This document shows positions 26,022 to 33,323 of a stretch of 64,000 bases of DNA, piece by piece; position 1 is the stretch's first letter; every line of letters starts with the position of its first letter. A program made the translations under genes and the position numbers. The notes under the pieces are model-generated. The model was not told the DNA's origin. It did no database searches and saw only the letters and a program-made list of their open reading frames with translations. This stretch comes from Pseudomonas viridiflava (GTDB lineage: Bacteria > Pseudomonadota > Gammaproteobacteria > Pseudomonadales > Pseudomonadaceae). The stretch is from contig NZ_UTVH01000034.1 in NCBI RefSeq assembly GCF_900585905.1, forward strand, positions 620,001 through 684,000, in the 5' to 3' direction.

Positions 26022-27056
26022 ATGAAAAAACTGCTACCGACTTCAACGGCTGGCAGCCTGCCCAAGCCTGCCTGGCTCGCACGACCTGAAACACTGTGGT
26101 CGCCCTGGAAGCTGCACGACGCGGAACTGGTCGAAGGCAAGCAAGACGCCTTGCGTTTGTCGCTGCAAGAACAGCAACACGCCGGTATTGATATCGTCAG
26201 TGATGGTGAACAAACGCGCCAACACTTCGTCACGACCTTTATCGAACACCTCAGCGGTGTTGATTTCGAAAAACGTCAAACCGTCAGGATTCGCGACCGC
26301 TACGACGCCAGCGTACCAAGTGTGGTGGGCGCTGTTTCCCGACAAAGATCAGTGTTTGTCGACGATGCCAGATTCTTGCGTCAGCAAACAACGCAACCGA
26401 TCAAGTGGGCGCTGCCAGGCCCCATGACCATGATCGATACGCTTTACGACGGCCATTACAAAAGCCGCGAAAAACTGGCCTGGGAATTCGCCAGAATTCT
26501 CAATGAAGAAGCCCGAGAGCTCGAAGCGGCGGGCGTCGACATCATCCAGTTTGACGAGCCCGCCTTCAACGTGTTCTTCGACGAAGTAAACGAATGGGGA
26601 GTGGCCACCCTGGAACGCGCTATTGAGGGTCTCAAATGTGAGACGGCTGTGCACATTTGTTATGGCTACGGCATCAAGGCCAACACCGATTGGAAAAAAA
26701 CCCTGGGCTCGGAATGGCGGCAATACGAAGAAGCCTTCCCCAAGCTGCAAAAGTCCAGGATCGATATCGTCTCGCTGGAGTGCCATAACTCCCATGTTCC
26801 CATGGACCTTATCGAGCTGATTCGCGGCAAAAAAGTGATGGTCGGGGCCATTGATGTGGCCAGCCATGCCATTGAAACACCCGAGGAAGTGGCCAACACC
26901 TTGCGCAAGGCCCTGCAGTTTGTGGATGCCGACAAACTCTACCCCTGCACCAACTGCGGTATGGCCCCATTGCCCCGCGAGGTGGCAAGGGGCAAGTTGA
27001 ATGCATTGAGTGCAGGCGCGGAAATCGTTCGACGAGAACTCTCCAACACTCGCTGA
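26022..27056 (+). CDS. mesD: MesD, folate-independent core methionine synthase
   Basis: 344 residues, equivalent to only the C-terminal catalytic half of MetE. Zinc-binding residues are present: His and Cys in AVHICYGYG and Cys in PCTNCGM, with the catalytic Asp region IIQFDEPAFN. The N-terminal folate-binding half of MetE is absent, as in other core-MetE families. The DUF1852 neighbour identifies this as MesD rather than MesA/B/C. Start at 26022 with CTCATG; the ribosome site is modest, so coupling to mesX is possible. Confidence 0.88.
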   Translation: MKKLLPTSTAGSLPKPAWLARPETLWSPWKLHDAELVEGKQDALRLSLQEQQHAGIDIVSDGEQTRQHFVTTFIEHLSGVDFEKRQTVRIRDRYDASVPSVVGAVSRQRSVFVDDARFLRQQTTQPIKWALPGPMTMIDTLYDGHYKSREKLAWEFARILNEEARELEAAGVDIIQFDEPAFNVFFDEVNEWGVATLERAIEGLKCETAVHICYGYGIKANTDWKKTLGSEWRQYEEAFPKLQKSRIDIVSLECHNSHVPMDLIELIRGKKVMVGAIDVASHAIETPEEVANTLRKALQFVDADKLYPCTNCGMAPLPREVARGKLNALSAGAEIVRRELSNTR

Positions 27057-27147
27057 TGAGGTAGCGGTGCGCTGAAAAGCATTGGCGGTCACGCCACTGA
27101 ATCTCTGCCGGCGGGCGCAGTCGGATCTACTTTAGGGGAGTTTGCTC

Positions 27148-27330
27148 ATGGCGATTGTGCTCAAGACACTGGAAGGAAGCGACATCCCGGTTGATCATCG
27201 TCGAGAGGGTCTGGACAGGCTGTTTGCTGTCGAGGGTGCCGACGGCTCGGTTCGTTATTTCGAGTCGGGTGAGGAGGCGGCCCATCTGGTCGCGCAGCTT
27301 CACGCTCGTGAGGTAGATCAGGCAACGTGA
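27148..27330 (+). CDS. Small hypothetical protein (60 aa)
   Basis: Starts at the ATG at 27148 behind AGGGGAG. The product MAIVLKTLEGSDIPVDHRRE... is soluble and acidic with a predicted beta-hairpin and C-terminal helix (SGEEAAHLVAQLHAREVD). No family recognised. Confidence 0.6.
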   Translation: MAIVLKTLEGSDIPVDHRREGLDRLFAVEGADGSVRYFESGEEAAHLVAQLHAREVDQAT

Positions 27331-27459
27331 AGCGCGGCAGTTTGCGCATCCGCTAGCCTGCTCGGACCTGCACACGGGCCTCCCTTGCATACCGGGCCCT
27401 GCGCATCCCGACAGGGTCAGCATCGAAGGCGCGCAGGGTTCATTCGCGCGCCTGCTGAC

Positions 27460-27738
27460 TTAGAACGTTTCAGTGCCGGGCGGTAACAGCCCGGGGGGTA
27501 TATGTTCCCGCGCTCTGATGATCAGCCCGTCACGAACCTCGTCAGCGTAATCCGCCAGCTTTTCTTCCGCCGTCTGCAGTACACGACACATCTTGAGCAG
27601 GGCCCAGGCATCAGGTTCGTTACCCGCCAGGCTCAAACGCTCGGCGATCCGCATCAACTCTACCGCCGACCATTTCAGATCTGCTGCCGAGCCTGTCAGG
27701 TCCCGTCGCAACTGCTGGTTCGGTTTGTTAAGTGCCAT
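27460..27738 (-). CDS. Small helical hypothetical protein (92 aa)
   Basis: Helical, with residues 15-75 forming a probable two-helix bundle (LKWSAVELMRIAERLSLAGNEPDAWALLKMCRVLQTAEEKLADYADEVRDGL). Start ATG at 27738 with GGCGAAAT upstream (modest ribosome site). It is divergent from the GNAT-like candidate effector gene. No function known. Confidence 0.6.
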   Translation of the reverse strand: MALNKPNQQLRRDLTGSAADLKWSAVELMRIAERLSLAGNEPDAWALLKMCRVLQTAEEKLADYADEVRDGLIIRAREHIPPGLLPPGTETF

Positions 27739-27842
27739 TTCGCCTCCATGCTGAGAATGTCGCGGGTAAGCCTCAATAAACCAAGGCGCCCGTCATTTTG
27801 GCTTGAGTATCGTAGTTGACGCTACCTTTCTTGTGCGTTTGC

Positions 27843-27871
27843 GGAACCTCAAATACGGCGCCGACCACACA
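27843..27871 (+). promoter_or_regulatory. hrp box (HrpL promoter) 4
   Basis: GGAACC, 16 bases, CCACACA: exact consensus, 31 bases before the ATG of the GNAT-like gene. Confidence 0.93.
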
Positions 27872-27902
27872 TCATGCTAGTCCAGTATTTCAGGAGACAG
27901 TC

Positions 27903-28625
27903 ATGATCAGTTCAGTATCGGGTTCCAACCCGGCGCGGATGCCGACGCCCGCAGTCCCTGTCAATGCCGAGCAGCATGAGCCTCAACACACTGACGCTGG
28001 CGAGACAAAAGTTTCATCTGCCCCCGCGTCACCGGAGCAGTGCAATCCGGAGCGCGCGCGTTTGGGGAAGATGGTTTACACCCTCACGCATCGCAGGCAT
28101 GGCGAAATGACGTTGACGCGCCAGCCCAAAGATCCCGCAAGTAGAGAGGTGAAGTTTGATCTGGCTTTACACAGCCCGTCGGGCGAGGAGAGTCGCAGGC
28201 CGCAGCCTGTCGTTGTTTATGTTACCGAGCAGGATGACGATCACTTCGGTCAGTCAACCCTTGGTTATGGCGATCTATTCTTCCCTCGCGAAATGCAGGG
28301 CAAGGGCATGAGTTACGCGTTTCACCGAGCACTGGCGGATGCGGGAGAATTACTGGGTGTCGATAAGGTGGCGATCGAGAACGTAGTGTCACCTTATCTC
28401 AAAGCGGCCTGCAGCAAGATGGGCATGGAATTTGGCGGTAATGGAGGCAGTTATAACCTGTCTCCAAAAGAACTGAAAAAGAACTGCGACGCTATCCTGG
28501 CGCAAAGGGATTGGAGCATCGAGCCCGAACAGGCATCACGCACACGATTGATGCCGGCATCCATTGCAGAGCTGGCCGACCCCAGCGCAGACTTGGGTGC
28601 GCAAGGCAGCTCGGGGCGCCCATAG
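27903..28625 (+). CDS. Candidate type III effector with GNAT-like acetyltransferase features (240 aa)
   Basis: ATG at 27903 with AGGAGA upstream and a perfect hrp box. The N-terminus MISSVSGSNPARMPTPAVPV is Ser/Pro-rich, has Ile2 and no acidic residue in the first 12, a good type III signal; disorder continues to about residue 50. The central region (about 60-180) has the order of a GNAT fold: strand LGYGDLFFPREMQGKGMSYAFHRALADA, with a variant of the acetyl-CoA-binding motif A (Q-G-K-G-M-S for Q-x-x-G-x-G/A) followed by its helix, then VDKVAIENVVSPYLKAACSKMGMEF resembling motif B with the end-of-fold helix and strand. I infer an acetyltransferase-like effector; the named effector family is not recognised. 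Confidence 0.78.
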   Translation: MISSVSGSNPARMPTPAVPVNAEQHEPQHTDAGETKVSSAPASPEQCNPERARLGKMVYTLTHRRHGEMTLTRQPKDPASREVKFDLALHSPSGEESRRPQPVVVYVTEQDDDHFGQSTLGYGDLFFPREMQGKGMSYAFHRALADAGELLGVDKVAIENVVSPYLKAACSKMGMEFGGNGGSYNLSPKELKKNCDAILAQRDWSIEPEQASRTRLMPASIAELADPSADLGAQGSSGRP

Positions 28626-28663
28626 CGCAGGGGTGTGCGCTACCTGCATCACACGCGCGAGCG

Positions 28664-29065
28664 TCAGCCCTCGACAAGCCGCTTGATCTCGCTGACCTTG
28701 AGATCAGCAGGGGAGTCGCGATTGAGCCGGGCCAGCAAGACTTGCACGATCCTGTTCGCCCGAACAGTCATCTCGGCCGGTTCAATGCCGTCGAATTCGT
28801 AAATGCGTCCTGCAATGGCGTGGGCTAGATTGCTCGCGCCCGCGCCTTCATAGCCCCACGCATAGCCACCCTGGTATTGAAACAGATCACGCCTGGTGGG
28901 CAGGAGCTCAGCTGCGGTGCCTTGCGAATGGCGATACAACGCAACGCCTGCACCCTCGAGGATCCTCAACAGGATCGAAGCATTTTCGTGCACATCAGCC
29001 TTGCCGACTGAAGAGACATCAGGGGCGTTGCGAGTATCCAAATCCTCGAGCGGGGGTCTGTTCAT
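28664..29065 (-). CDS. Hypothetical protein, DUF6166-like C-terminus (133 aa)
   Basis: Soluble protein. The stretch YQGGYAWGYEGAGASNLAHAIAGRIYEFDG resembles the DUF6166 core (WGYEGxGxSNLAxAI), a small domain found in phage and mobile-element proteins, with no known activity. The first 25 residues look disordered. Convergent with the GNAT-like gene, with 38 bases between the stop codons. Start at 29065 is the first ATG in frame. Confidence 0.6.
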   Translation of the reverse strand: MNRPPLEDLDTRNAPDVSSVGKADVHENASILLRILEGAGVALYRHSQGTAAELLPTRRDLFQYQGGYAWGYEGAGASNLAHAIAGRIYEFDGIEPAEMTVRANRIVQVLLARLNRDSPADLKVSEIKRLVEG

Positions 29066-29296
29066 AACGCTGATCCTGTTGGCAGTTAGCGGGAGAGTGA
29101 GCTGGCCGTGGAGACCATATCAGTCATGCCCCACGATGAGAAGTGGGTTGCGAAGGGGCGATTGCATCATTCGCCAGGCGCTGCTCAAACGTCTGACGGT
29201 CGTCGGTTTCGACACCGCGATCCACGAAGAAGCCAACTCGCATCAAGTGACGGTGACTTTTACGACTGCACAGTACGCGCCCTCGAATATCAGGCA

Positions 29297-29325
29297 TAAA
29301 AAAGCCCGGCGTTGACCGGGCTCTT
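29297..29325 (-). terminator. Terminator of the hemerythrin gene
   Basis: On the minus strand GCCCGG/CCGGGC with a 6-base loop followed by T6, 15 bases after the stop codon. Confidence 0.88.
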
Positions 29326-29339
29326 GATTAGAACGGCCA

Positions 29340-29816
29340 TTATGCCGCGATAGCAGCGCCGCTCAACGACTTCTTGTACTGCGCCTTCATCTCTTCCATC
29401 TGTGCCCCGAGCTCATCCAGTCTGGCTTTGCCGAGCAGCTTATTGGCTTGAGGGAACATCTCGGTTTCCTCTTCTTCAATATGATGCTCAAGCAGCTCTT
29501 TCACCACTTTGACGCGGCCTGAAAACTCAGGGGTGCCTGGTTCGGTGTTTTTGAGGTCAGGCAATACCAGCGCATCAACAGTGCGATGCTCTTCCTTGGC
29601 TTCGTAATACATGATGTCTTGTTCTTTACCGCCAGCTTCCTTGAACGCCGGGTACAGGATTTCTTCCTCAAGCTTGGTATGAATGGTGATTTCCATCTCC
29701 AGCTTGGCGAGCAAGTCGACACGTTTTCTGACGGCGCGCTCGGTGGATTCGGCCAGCTGCGAAAGGATGGCCTTTACGCGTTCATGGTCTGCTTTCAATA
29801 GTTCGACAGCGTTCAT
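29340..29816 (-). CDS. Hemerythrin HHE-domain protein
   Basis: 158 residues, a single four-helix hemerythrin-like domain. Iron ligands appear in order: H12 region (LKADHERVKAIL), HTKLEEEILYPAF (His and Glu), EEHRTVD and ELLEHHIEEEETEMFP. Such cytoplasmic di-iron proteins bind O2 or NO or protect against oxidative stress. Monocistronic, with its own terminator. Confidence 0.93.
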   Translation of the reverse strand: MNAVELLKADHERVKAILSQLAESTERAVRKRVDLLAKLEMEITIHTKLEEEILYPAFKEAGGKEQDIMYYEAKEEHRTVDALVLPDLKNTEPGTPEFSGRVKVVKELLEHHIEEEETEMFPQANKLLGKARLDELGAQMEEMKAQYKKSLSGAAIAA

Positions 29817-30130
29817 CAGTAGCTTCCTCGATCATCACGTTGGGTGCGGGCCGGTCTGACGCCAGCGCCGTTGGGTTCTAGAGGGAGAGTGCATGGCCTG
29901 TGCCAACTAACGGGTATTTTAAATACGCTGCCAAATCAACCGGATGCAAAACAAACGCCTGTCTGCGTTCGGGCTTTTTGCATGAGTTATAGAATTGAGT
30001 AGTGCATCTCGCGGTAGTCGGATGAATGGCGGCTGAAGGCATACATCCCTTGGCGGGCCTGCTATTAACGGAATTACATTGACGGTGTTACACGGGCTGA
30101 GCAAAGAGTCGCGCCACTGTAAGACAGGCA

Positions 30131-30163
30131 ATAAAAAAGCGCCGTACGTTTACGCAGCGGCGC
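30131..30163 (-). terminator. Terminator of the PLDc_N gene
   Basis: On the minus strand GCGCCG/CGGCGC around a 13-base loop followed by T6, 65 bases after the stop at 30228. Confidence 0.75.
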
Positions 30164-30227
30164 CTTGATCGGGTTATCGAAAGTCAGCCTGTCAACGTTT
30201 CAGGACTGTACCCTCAACATCAATTTT

Positions 30228-30464
30228 TTAGTGGCTGGGGTGAGTGGCCTTGCGGCCGGCGACCAGCCAGGCCAGCAAACCAATGACCGGTACGAACACA
30301 ATGACCAGAATCCACAGGCATTTACTTTCTCTCGAGCTGGCAGTCTTGATCACCCGCATGACCGCCAGAAACTCAAGCACCACCAGGATCGTACAGATGC
30401 TGATCCACAGATAAGGCGCGTTCATCATTGATGCCAGTATGTTCCAGCTTTCGGGATTGCCCAT
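30228..30464 (-). CDS. PLDc_N-type small membrane protein (78 aa)
   Basis: Two transmembrane helices (about residues 17-37 and 48-66) separated by a polar loop, with LWILVIVFVPVIGLLAWLVAG: the phospholipase D N-terminal membrane domain (PLDc_N) occurring alone. No catalytic HKD motif. Function unknown. The ATG at 30464 follows AAGGAG (ACTCCTT on the plus strand). Confidence 0.8.
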   Translation of the reverse strand: MGNPESWNILASMMNAPYLWISICTILVVLEFLAVMRVIKTASSRESKCLWILVIVFVPVIGLLAWLVAGRKATHPSH

Positions 30465-30843
30465 GATTCTTACTCCTTGACCGTTAAGCGTTAGTCCCAG
30501 GCGTTCATCAAGGGTTCATTTAATTCTTCGCGATGACACTCCCTGAATGGCGGAACTGGCGGCACGTCACATCTGCTGGCTGTCCGGGCACATGGCTGAA
30601 AACGGCGTCCGCTCGGCAGGTGAGGCATGAGGGAACGCCGAATGTGCACAATTTCCTGAAACATCCTGAACCAATCAAGCCTGAAACCCGACCCTGTACG
30701 GTGCAGCCCAGACGGGTGGAGAAGGGTGATGACGATAAGCCAGCATGATGAGCGCCGAACTACCAGTGGTCACGGCCGGTTTCGCTTTTATTGAAAACGG
30801 CGTATAGCTAAGGCTCACCTATTTGTATAGCAAGGAGCTTTCA
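30465..30843. other. Intergenic region
   Basis: No supported gene. A GGAACT at 30551 has no CCAC partner at hrp-box distance. Upstream regions of the PLDc_N gene (left) and the GvpU-like gene (right) must lie here, but no clear promoter is visible. Confidence 0.4.
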
Positions 30844-31323
30844 ATGTCTGAAGTACAGTCTGAATTCCAGCAGAGCCCCTCTAACAACCTGTTGGACGTC
30901 CGTCATGATGAGCTGATGGCTCATTTGAAGGATCAAGGCAAGCAGATTGATTGGCTGCTTCAGTTTCTGGTCAAGTTCGTCGTGACCACTCCTGTGGAAA
31001 TTGGCATCACCCTGTCAATTGGCGGCAACCTGGTGACCGGCCAGCTGATTTCCCATGATGCTTACTTCAAGCAGCTGGCAGAAGACATGGCAGCGCCTTT
31101 TGGCCAGTTCGAGAACGGCGTTGACGAGTCGATGAAGCAGATCATCATGTCCTTCACACCTGGCGAGTCAGCTGAGGACACCACCGCGTTCCACTTTATT
31201 CATCTCAAGGATTGCAAAACCTATTCCAGCGATCAGAGTGCAATTTGCGCCGAAGGTGTTCTGTGGCGCGGCAAGATTGCTTCAGTGGACGGCTTCACTA
31301 TCGGTTTGCTGACGCGCAACTGA
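30844..31323 (+). CDS. GvpU-like protein
   Basis: 159 residues starting at ATG 30844 behind AAGGAG; an upstream ATG at 30823 is less likely. It matches the GvpU gas-vesicle accessory family: LQFLVKFVVTTPVEIGITLSIGGNLVTGQLISHDAYFKQLAEDM and FIHLKDCKTY. In gas-vesicle producers GvpU affects vesicle clustering. No other gvp genes are present in the window, so here it must do something else. A strong terminator follows. Confidence 0.82.
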   Translation: MSEVQSEFQQSPSNNLLDVRHDELMAHLKDQGKQIDWLLQFLVKFVVTTPVEIGITLSIGGNLVTGQLISHDAYFKQLAEDMAAPFGQFENGVDESMKQIIMSFTPGESAEDTTAFHFIHLKDCKTYSSDQSAICAEGVLWRGKIASVDGFTIGLLTRN

Positions 31324-31350
31324 TCATCGTCCTGCTTGATCGAAATCGAG

Positions 31351-31375
31351 CCCCGACAATTGTCGGGGTTTTTAT
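31351..31375 (+). terminator. Terminator of the GvpU-like gene
   Basis: Perfect 9-bp palindrome CCCCGACAA/TTGTCGGGG then T5. Confidence 0.92.
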
Positions 31376-31494
31376 TGCGCTGGCGTTGCTATGACCGCTC
31401 ATCGGACGTCGTTGGGAGAAGTGGACGTTACCTTGTCATACAAGTGCACGGGAGCGTTTATCTAAACGCCCCCACGTACTAAAGGCCCTACAAA

Positions 31495-31701
31495 ATGACC
31501 ACCCACGATGATTTCAATATCCAGGCGAACGCACTGATGTGTGAGCTGAACGAAGCCACCAGTGCGCTCATGGGAATGGTAGGCAGGCATCATCCGACCG
31601 GTTCGATCTGGGCTGCTGCTGCCAGACGGCAGAGCCGCTCATACTGCACATGGAGCGCGTTTATTCAGCAGTCAGCAACCTACGGCGCCAGCCTGGGTTG
31701 A
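31495..31701 (+). CDS. Small hypothetical protein (68 aa)
   Basis: MTTHDDFNIQANALMCELNEATSALMGMVGRHH... has a helical N-terminal half and a C-terminal half that looks less protein-like (RRQSRSYCTWSAFIQQ), so a frameshift near residue 40 is possible. It ends one base before the next small gene. No family recognised. Confidence 0.4.
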   Translation: MTTHDDFNIQANALMCELNEATSALMGMVGRHHPTGSIWAAAARRQSRSYCTWSAFIQQSATYGASLG

Positions 31702-31710
31702 ATGACCATT

Positions 31711-31953
31711 ATGACTACGCTCACCAGGTTTCTCGTCACCTACCTGTTCCACGGCCAGTCCCGTCACTGTGATCTCGAAATCCAGGGCATGACGCTGGAT
31801 GTGGCTGACGCCACACGGCATTTATTGCAACTTCATTTCGGTGATGCCGAAGTCGGCCTGATGATGCCGCCAGCCGATGCAACTGCCGAGCAAATCGTCG
31901 ATCAGGCAAAGTTGTTGGGTATTTCGAGCGTTTATCCCCGCGCGCTGGGTTGA
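31711..31953 (+). CDS. Small hypothetical protein (80 aa)
   Basis: MTTLTRFLVTYLFHGQSRHCDLEIQGMTLDVADATRHLLQLHFGDAEVGL...: alpha/beta pattern, with LEIQGMTLDVADATRHLLQLHFGD typical of small conserved Pseudomonas proteins of unknown role. Start at 31711 (or 31702). A 7-bp hairpin without T-run lies at 32024-32041. Confidence 0.6.
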   Translation: MTTLTRFLVTYLFHGQSRHCDLEIQGMTLDVADATRHLLQLHFGDAEVGLMMPPADATAEQIVDQAKLLGISSVYPRALG

Positions 31954-32062
31954 GTCCATCCCTTGGTGCTAATGCGCACGACTGCTGATCAGCAGCCCGT
32001 TGATGCATGAACGCCGGGAAGATGAGGGCCCTGAGGCCCTCGTCCAGTGCGTTACGAGGCTG

Positions 32063-32431
32063 TCAGGACAGCCATGACTCCACCGTGTCGGAGCCGTGTT
32101 CCGCTTTCCACTGCTTCAGCGTCTTGTGGTTGCCGCCTTTGGTTTCGACCACTTCGCCTGTTTTCGGATTTTTGTAAACCTTGACCGAGCGAGCCTTGCG
32201 CGCAGGTTTAACAGGGGTGCTTGCATTTTTGCCCGGCTTTTGAACTGCAGGCTGGCCAACAATGGCAATAACGTCTTTGAGACTTTTGCTGTACTCACCT
32301 AAAAGGGTGCGCAGTTTGGTCTCGAATTCAATTTCCTGCTCCAGACCCTTGTCGCCCTTCATGGCTTCCAGGGCCGCTACTTGCTCAGCCAGGTGGCGTT
32401 CGAGTTGACGGTATTCGGCGAGTTTGGACAT
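32063..32431 (-). CDS. H-NS-like nucleoid protein of the MvaT family
   Basis: 122 residues. N-terminal coiled coil (LAEYRQLERHLAEQVAALEAMKGDKGL...FETKLRTLLGEYSKSLKDVIAIV) for dimer/oligomer formation, a linker, and the MvaT DNA-binding domain (RKARSVKVYKNPKTGEVVETKGGNHKTLKQWKAEHGSDTVESW) with the K-G-G-N AT-hook-like loop. MvaT proteins silence AT-rich, horizontally acquired DNA. Pseudomonads carry several paralogues; which one this is cannot be said. Confidence 0.92.
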   Translation of the reverse strand: MSKLAEYRQLERHLAEQVAALEAMKGDKGLEQEIEFETKLRTLLGEYSKSLKDVIAIVGQPAVQKPGKNASTPVKPARKARSVKVYKNPKTGEVVETKGGNHKTLKQWKAEHGSDTVESWLS

Positions 32432-32566
32432 AGGTGCTCCGTAAGCATAGTGATGTTAAGTACTGTAGATCACGCCCCGAATTTTGCTAACCCCGGCACG
32501 CGTTAAATAGCGGTCAGGGTAATGACCGGCCGATGCCAGGGAAAGTTCTAATTGTTTGCCGTAAGG

Positions 32567-33028
32567 TTATTCAACATCGCGCGCCGCTTTTGATTCTAAA
32601 AAACGCTGGTCGTGATCGGGAGGTGGCAGGCGCGCAGCGTCATAGCGGCCAAACAAGTGATAACGGTTCAGTGCGATCTTGTCATACATCCAGTCGCGTA
32701 ACGTGCCCGGGATAATTCGCGCCAACGTCAGCCAGCACCAAGGCGCAGGCAGGCGGGCCAGAATCTCGAACATGGCTGCCGAGCGGACGAATACTTCGTT
32801 GCGAGCAATGAAAACGATGGTGTTGAATTTGTCTTGCGGCAACCCGGCCCACTTCAACAGTGCCTGCCCTTCGGGCGACTGGACGGCGGCCAGCTGAACG
32901 CGATGAGCCGGGTCATGCGCAATGATGAAACGCGCCCAGCCATTACACAGCTTGCATGTGGCGTCGAAGAGTACAGTGGCATCGCCAGGACGCAAGAATG
33001 GAGCAGGGGGTTTGAGTGCTGTTGTCAT
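32567..33028 (-). CDS. DCC-family thiol-disulphide oxidoreductase-like protein (DUF393)
   Basis: 153 residues. The DCC family signature FDATCKLCNGWARFIIAHD has the C-x-x-C motif (CKLC), followed by RVQLAAVQSPEGQALL and VRSAAMFEILARLPAPWCWLTLARIIPGTLRDWMYDKIALNRYHLFG. Family members are thioredoxin-fold, with little biochemistry known. The ATG at 33028 is preferred because the longer upstream extension is not conserved-looking. Confidence 0.87.
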   Translation of the reverse strand: MTTALKPPAPFLRPGDATVLFDATCKLCNGWARFIIAHDPAHRVQLAAVQSPEGQALLKWAGLPQDKFNTIVFIARNEVFVRSAAMFEILARLPAPWCWLTLARIIPGTLRDWMYDKIALNRYHLFGRYDAARLPPPDHDQRFLESKAARDVE

Positions 33029-33323
33029 CGGGCCTGTTTTCCTTGTGGTTGATTCAGGCAGTAGTTGAATATCGATGGCTACCCTGAGGCGCATGAATAC
33101 CATTCCAGTCTTCAGCCCAGGTCTCAACAATGCGCCCGGCATTGCGTTCTGACGAGGCGCGCTATAATCAGCGGGCTGACGCTGGTTACACGGCCTGTTA
33201 GCGAAAACCTTCTCGGTATCTGACTATTTGACGGTTTCTTGCGCGTGATTTGAATAAGCTACTTGCACCGCTGTGCACGCGCCGTGACTATAGCCGCTTG
33301 CAGTTTCAGGTTTTGGAGCTTTC

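Noticed and set aside
29108..29299. 63-residue plus-strand frame beginning METISVMPHDEKW
   Set aside because: The opening loosely recalls DUF2188 (MPHDEKWVAKG) but the rest does not match; at most a remnant, not strong enough to annotate.
30551..30580. hrp box-like GGAACT
   Set aside because: No CCAC at 15-16 bases; the next gene is GvpU-like with another context.
32024..32041. 7-bp hairpin GAGGGCC/GGCCCTC
   Set aside because: No T-run; could be a weak structure at the end of the small gene or the MvaT-family gene, unsupported.
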